DNA of 64,000 nucleotides from Pleurotus djamor. Taxonomy: Eukaryota > Basidiomycota > Agaricomycetes > Agaricales > Pleurotaceae. The stretch is taken from positions 102,677 to 166,676 of the forward strand of contig JAPEVF010000036.1 of the NCBI GenBank assembly GCA_029747585.1. The letters are read 5' to 3'. Below are positions 56,355-64,000 of this stretch, in pieces. Position 1 is the stretch's first letter, and every line of letters begins with the position of its first letter. The translations under genes were made by a program, and so were the position numbers. The notes beneath the pieces are model-generated. The model searched no databases. It was given only the letters and a program-made list of their open reading frames with translations, and was not told where the DNA came from.

Positions 56355-59300
56355 TTATGTGGGCGTCCAATTTTGGTCCAAACCACCTGCCCAAGGGACA
56401 TTGAGTGATGGTGCGGGTGGACTGTTCGGACGTGACCGCGGTGCATCATCCGACATACCGTGCGGATGTTCAACGACAGGGATCAAGCTCAAGCCAGCTG
56501 ACGACGCAGTCACCGGTCTCGAATAATACGCTTGCTGCGGTATCGTCGGAGACGTCGGTGAGGGTAATCTACTCGAGATCGACACGCCACTAGGCTCCGT
56601 ACCGTGACCAAAGGCCGATACAGCAGGCGATATTATCGCTCCGTCAGTCCCAGGACGCGTACGGGTGAAGCTGCCTTGATGTGAAAGGGCGGAACCACTG
56701 CTGCCTGAAAGGGCAGCTGAGCGTGCCGACGGTCGTGATGAATTGGATCCTATAGAACCAGATGTCCACATTCGACCATGTGATGACGATGGAGGGGAAG
56801 CAGGGGCAGAACCACTCGAGTGAGCAGAGCCTGGGGCAAGATGCGATCGCATTGAATGAAGAGATCCATGTTCAGACGACGTTATGTCAGTGGGATGCGT
56901 AATGTGAGGGGGCTGAAGAAAAACGGATTAGTGATCCTCTACGAAAATAGCATCTTCAAGAACAACTCACCATGCCGAAGGTGCGTCTTCTGTCAAGATC
57001 CATCAAATGCCCGAGTCTATCGCCTCCGCCATGAGCTTGAGCAAGCGATCTCCATCCTTCACCAGCGCTAGGCGGGAGCTCTTCCAAGATGTCAATGGTT
57101 ATCGGACCATCGTCATGCATATGCCTCATATTGATGGCTTGCATTGCCAAAGAGCCGAACGACGGTGTATCCATGCCTGCGCGCGTACTCGTGCCTTCCG
57201 TGTTCCCAGAAGTGATGGTTGAAGTATCCTGCCAGAGACCAGGAGGCATCAACAAACCCTCCTTAACCCGTAGACTTCGGCTGACTCCACTCGTAGCGTC
57301 TGAACCACCAATCGACGGTAGATCCTGAGAGTCAGACGATCGAAGTGTAATTGGCGCCAAAGTCCGTGGAGGGAGCATTGGTGAGGGTACAGGCATATCT
57401 AGGATATCGACCTCGGGTTCAATCGCGAGAGCCGAGGCACCAGGATAAGATGCTCTGGGCGAGGGGTTCAAGTTCGAGTCGTCGTAGTTCGGAGGGTTTT
57501 GTGGTAGTGGCTCGGCATCATGTCTTTGCCCGAAGCTATGTGGTGTATGTGTTCGAGTTTGTGGGCCAGGAGAGGGCGTCGGAGGAATAGATCTGGGGGC
57601 CGGTGAAGGTACACCTCTACTGGAGTTACCCAAACTCGATTGAGCATCAAGGTAGACTGTATTCCCAGACGTCGCACTCTTTCCACTGAGACTCGATACA
57701 GGTTGTTCAGTCTCACCCGTACGACCTGGTGGGACCCGTCGGACGGTAGGTTGAAGAAGGCCTTCGTCAGCCTTCTCAGGATCCAGCAGGGCAATTTGAC
57801 CAGCCTCATATTCGTCGTCGCTGAGAGGGCGCGAAACGTACTCTGATGGTCGATAAGCGGTTGACTGGGGGTCGTAACGAGAAGTAGAAGCGCGAGGCGA
57901 GTCGCTACCCTTGAAGAAGCTCATTCGCCCAAGGCTGTTAGCCAAGCTACCCAACCCGAACCCAGCCAACCATGCACCGCTACCGCTGCCACGCCTATCA
58001 GGAGATCCACTTCGTAGCAATGGAGAGGTAGGCGACCGAGGTGAAGTAGGCGCGGACGATTTCTCAGAGAGTGGTGAACGGGGACCAAGGTCCTCTACTC
58101 GAACACGACGAGCTGTCATGACAGTGGCGGTTTTAGCTTCTTCGGCGTCAACTGGGTACGAGGAACGTTTCGTGCCCAGTGATCCTTGAGAGTCTTGCGG
58201 GGGAACATCTACAAAGAAACAAACGTCATCAGCGAATTGAACACACAGCAAAGGTTGCTATCTTAGACGCACCGGCAAATGCAGTGGGAGTAACAGCACG
58301 GTGTGATGTTGGAGAGACGCTCCGAATGCCGAACTGATCAGGATCGAGTCTAGGCGGCGGCACTAACGGTGAATATCCCATCTCATGGCTATGCGCCACG
58401 CTAGCCTCCTCGTCTAGCCGTGACAGTTCCCCAGGCGTCAGAATCGGTCCACGACGCTGTTGGTAACCGTCGTCTCCGTCATCTTGTTGCACAGGCCCGT
58501 ATGCAGCGGCATAAGCGCCACCTGTCATGCCGAGGGTTGGTACGTCGATAAGGTTTCCATAGCCGGAGTTGGAGCTTCCATTCGAGCTCATCGTGTGAGT
58601 ACCAGAGACTGGACGAGTTTGTGGAGGCGTGCCAGCGTGAGGTGCTCGAGGGGGCGCTCTGGGGGTGACAAGGCCAACTGTTGGTGGTATTTCTCCCATA
58701 TTCTGCCGTGAGGGATGTTGAGAGATGAAGGGATCTATTTCATCGCCTCGGGAACCTTGCCAATCGTTGGATCCAACCACGTAGAATTCTTCGTCTGAGG
58801 GATCGACGATGCTGAACCGCGGTTGTGATCGGCGCTTCCTGCGAGATAGGCAGATATAGAGAGCGAGCACGAAGAGTAGAAAGATGCCACCAAAGACCGA
58901 ACCAATGATGATCCCTATCAAGCTAGGACTGCCCCTGGCGTTGGAAGACAAAGTTGGGGCCGGGCCTGCGGTGGTTGAAGATGGGAGAGCGGAGGTGCTT
59001 TCAGAGGAGAAGGGAGTAGTTGTTGAGGGTGTTATTGATATGGATTCAGATACGGAAGATGTTATTGATGGTATGGGTGTTAGAGTTTCGGACTCGGAAG
59101 GTGTCGCAGAGGTAGTAGGTATCGCAGTAGTGATCGGAATAGACGAGGTGGAGGCTGGGGATGTCAAGCCACCATACGTCCAGTCAGGACCGAGGGGGAT
59201 CTAAACGTATGAAGAAGGTCAGCACTGAGCTGACCTGGATCGCTCCCACAACTCGAGGCGCACCGCTGCGGCACATTGCAGCCAGCCAGCAGTGGTGTCA

Positions 59301-59475
59301 CCCATACCAGCGATTTCAGCAGTCCAAAACAGAAAAGACTTACACTCGGTCCGTAGTACGTCAATGGTAGAAACAAGAGGGTTGTCGATGTGGTGAAGGG
59401 GACACCGTTGACGTCAACGAGGGTGTCGATGGACGCAGTGTACCACGGTGGCAATTCTTGCGTTGGTTGCGCCAT
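56355..59475 (-). CDS. Single-pass membrane protein with mucin-like ectodomain and long disordered cytosolic tail
   Basis: ATG 59475 (MAQPTQELPPWYTASIDTLV); exon 1 ends YYGPS and joins IPLGPDWTYGGLTSPASTSS. A Ser/Thr-rich stretch of about 90 residues (SVSESISITPSTTTPFSSES and similar) is likely O-glycosylated. The membrane helix SLIGIIIGSVFGGIFLLFVL with LALYICL is followed by a basic stop-transfer SRRKRRSQ. The cytosolic part, about 800 residues over three more exons, is disordered and rich in Ser, Pro and Gly (SPTSPLLRSGSPDRRGSGSG; RPSARSAALSGSSGSALSHQ), with acidic patches such as EVDILDMP, and ends GGLDQNWTPT. This is the topology of a wall-stress or osmosensor (Msb2/Wsc type), but there is no WSC or other recognised domain. 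Function not known. The cytosolic SP sites suggest phosphorylation. Confidence 0.75.
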
Positions 59476-59816
59476 TAAGCGTAAAGGATAGTGATGAAGA
59501 TATAGAGTAAATCAGAGCAAGTGGCGTTGCGTCCAGTTTATGGCAAGCAGAGATAGAGAGCGTGAGTAGTCGTTACTTCAGATAAAGCATGAAATCAGTG
59601 AAACTGCCAAGTCCACGGGTAAAATAAGACTTACATCGAGAAAGCCAGAGAGAAAATGAGTGCACTACGGGGGAGTTGGTAGTGCACGAGTGGCGGAGGG
59701 AGGAAGGGGAATGAGGAAGAGAGAAGGGACGGGAGGCGATACCGGACGGGGGAATTGAACCAACCATCACGTGACCATTAGCCATTTGGGGAAACTCCAT
59801 TTTTTGCTTGCCTCGT
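59476..59816. other. Upstream region of the mucin-like membrane gene
   Basis: About 340 bases with no supported reading frame; should carry the promoter of the minus-strand membrane gene. Confidence 0.35.
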
Positions 59817-60056
59817 TCACCACCGAGACTCGATCGTGTTTGCTTCCGCCCTCCGGAGCCCCAACGTGTGTATGCTGTACCGGGCAACGTGGCCTGTCGC
59901 CTTGTCTCCATGCTGCTTTGTTACCCGCATCGCTCGATAATCAATGATCTCCGTTGCAAGGCTGATCCACGTCTGAGCAGCAATGACGGCCCCGATACAT
60001 CCGCCAAACGCGAATCCTCTAGTGACGAGGAACTGTCGCGAAGGGCGCGCAGTCAT
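59817..60056 (-). CDS. Possible small membrane protein (79 residues)
   Basis: A frame from ATG 60056 reads MTARPSRQFLVTRGFAFGGC then IGAVIAAQTWISLATEIID: an Arg-containing start and one hydrophobic helix, as in small mitochondrial inner-membrane proteins. It then has a basic tail and ends RRAEANTIESRW. No relative recognised. It lies in the gap between two larger minus-strand genes. Could be chance. Confidence 0.3.
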   Translation of the reverse strand: MTARPSRQFLVTRGFAFGGCIGAVIAAQTWISLATEIIDYRAMRVTKQHGDKATGHVARYSIHTLGLRRAEANTIESRW

Positions 60057-60323
60057 CGGTATGATAAATTTGCAGTCTGGAATACATAAGTATGTAGTCT
60101 TTGTAGTGCCGATGAAAAGGAATTTGCAACGGTCGAAGACAAGAAGGCTGCAAAGTAGACCGTAAGCTAGACGCCTTGAGTGATGGTTGGTTGGATGTCA
60201 AACTTCCCCCCAAACATTGAATCATCAGTCAATGTCTACCCTGATTCTTGCACATCTTACGGGCAGCGGGACTGACAGAACGACGTCGATGCTCAGAACC
60301 TGGGCAAGCAAAGCAAATATCGT

Positions 60324-62887
<2,564 letters not shown>

Positions 62888-64000
62888 AGATCGATTGAGC
62901 GCATTTGAGCCCTGGCTAAGAGATTATGAGCGGATTGCAGACCGCAGAGGATAGTACGTACTTCCATTGGCGTTTAAGCAGGCTTCAGTCGGGAAACCGG
63001 GTAGCGATTTGTGGTAAAATATAGTCGCGTCAAAATTTTTGTGATCGGAAGTCACGTGACAGATTAAGCTCCTGTTTGGAGACCCCTGACTAGCGCTGGG
63101 AAACTTGGTCTGTGGGCCGCTGCGGCCACGACACGGCGGACGAGTCCTCCTTTCCATCTGAATTTAAAGTATGATATTCTCACAAGCCAGGGAGTACAGG
63201 GCTAAGTATGCTTTTCTTTCGCAGGCGGAGAGAGTCAGACTCTGGTTAGGATCGCATCCTACCAAGCATTGAACAGAACTATTTGAGAGGTGAGTTTAAA
63301 GGAAGGGGATAACAAAAGCTTGACAAAAGCAACTGGCCAGCAAAACTTCAATTCGCATGAATATGACAAACACGCTTCTTCTGGGACATTCCGAATCAAC
63401 AACAAAAGCACGAAGGGCTGCCAGAGTTGAAGTACGTATTAGTCCATCCACCATAGACGAGCCAAGGGGTGACGAACCGGATGTGATGCAGAGCTCAGAG
63501 CAACATACTTCACGCAGGATATATAAGCCTGTGCCCTCGAAGCATCACAAGTTTCAAAATCGGCGACAAAACTAGTAGCCAATAGTTGCCAAATGGAAAA
63601 GCCGAGCTTACACAGGGAACCTAGTGCAGCAAAGGCTGTTGTGACCTTCGAACAGCGAGGATGTCTTCTGAATCCCTCGCGAGAAAACCCTTGTGACAGG
63701 TTGCAATGGCGTATAGAATCGGAATTACACTCCAGTTCCTCGCCGATGAGACAATGGGGGGAGTATGAGAGAATGGTGGGGACGANTAGGGATGGAGACG
63801 GGACAGGAGTTCATGGATGCGTCGAACGTCATGTAGGTGCGTAGACCTTCACATTGGACTGATTCTCGTGAGTATGAGAGTCTTGAAGGACGCGTGAGAC
63901 GCGTGGCAGAGAGATTGCGTAGGCAGAGCTCGATGGGCTGAAATGTCCTGACTCAGGTGAGAGTCGTCGCGAAGGATCCAGATCTAGTGGATACAAGGAT
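62888..64000. other. Right-hand end: no gene recognised
   Basis: About 1.1 kb. It includes the RIX7 upstream region and possibly its missing first exon (a donor GTACGT lies near 62955 on the minus strand). Short plus-strand frames at 63357 and 63593 have no motif. One N at 63785. Confidence 0.4.

Noticed and set aside
57455..57480. GGTTCAAGTTCGAGTC resembling a tRNA T-arm
   Set aside because: No acceptor, D or anticodon arms can be folded around it, and it is inside a well-supported exon on the other strand.
63593..63844. Plus-strand frame near the right edge
   Set aside because: Short, contains an ambiguous base and has no motif.

Overview
The window is nuclear DNA of a filamentous basidiomycete, most likely an Agaricomycete (mushroom-forming fungus). 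Nearly every gene is cut by many 45-70 nt GT-AG introns. The families seen are typical of that group: tandem microsomal cytochrome P450s, a DUF6534 seven-helix membrane protein, a DUF1996 secreted protein, isoprenylcysteine methyltransferase (ICMT) duplicates and a UbiA-type enzyme with an NQ...EDR..NKP motif. Base composition is close to 50% GC. Runs of N cluster at 13.5-16.7 kb, with isolated Ns elsewhere, so a few broken frames are probably assembly defects.

Layout. 0-2.7 kb: 3' part of an unrecognised multi-exon gene. 4.6-6.9 kb: MFS sugar transporter with one GC-AG intron. 7.3-8.4 kb: unrecognised membrane protein. 8.5-10.1 kb: tandem ICMT-like genes, the first interrupted. 10.4-11.0 kb: hypothetical (-). 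11.3-12.4 kb: DUF829/TMEM53/PaxU-like hydrolase (-). 12.6-13.4 kb: mitochondrial ICT1-type GGQ hydrolase. 13.5-15.8 kb: poor sequence without a gene. 15.9-18.4 kb: secreted DUF1996 protein with a Ser/Pro-rich tail. 19.4-24.5 kb: P450-1 and P450-2. 24.7-26.2 kb: SUMO-motif/RING-like protein. 26.37 kb: tRNA-Asp. 26.7-30.6 kb: a UbiA-type gene flanked by two convergent paralogous small secreted protein genes that share an ungapped promoter block. 31.2-36.9 kb: three multi-pass membrane protein genes (-). 37.6-38.8 kb: GET4. 39.3-52.8 kb: P450-3 to P450-7, with P450-6 inverted. 53.5-55.6 kb: second MFS sugar transporter. 56.4-59.5 kb: single-pass membrane protein with mucin-like ectodomain (-). 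60.3-62.9 kb: RIX7/NVL AAA ATPase (-). 62.9-64 kb: no gene seen.

How the genes may fit together. The core is seven full-length P450s in three subgroups, with a UbiA-superfamily enzyme whose first motif departs from canonical aromatic prenyltransferases and recalls UbiA-type terpene cyclases. With the PaxU-like hydrolase, ICMT-like methyltransferases and sugar or small-molecule transporters, this could be a dispersed terpenoid or meroterpenoid locus. That is inference: housekeeping genes (ICT1, GET4, RIX7) are interspersed, and no classical terpene synthase, PKS or NRPS is present. All intron positions were read by eye from splice signals and family similarity, so exon ends are approximate except where stated.
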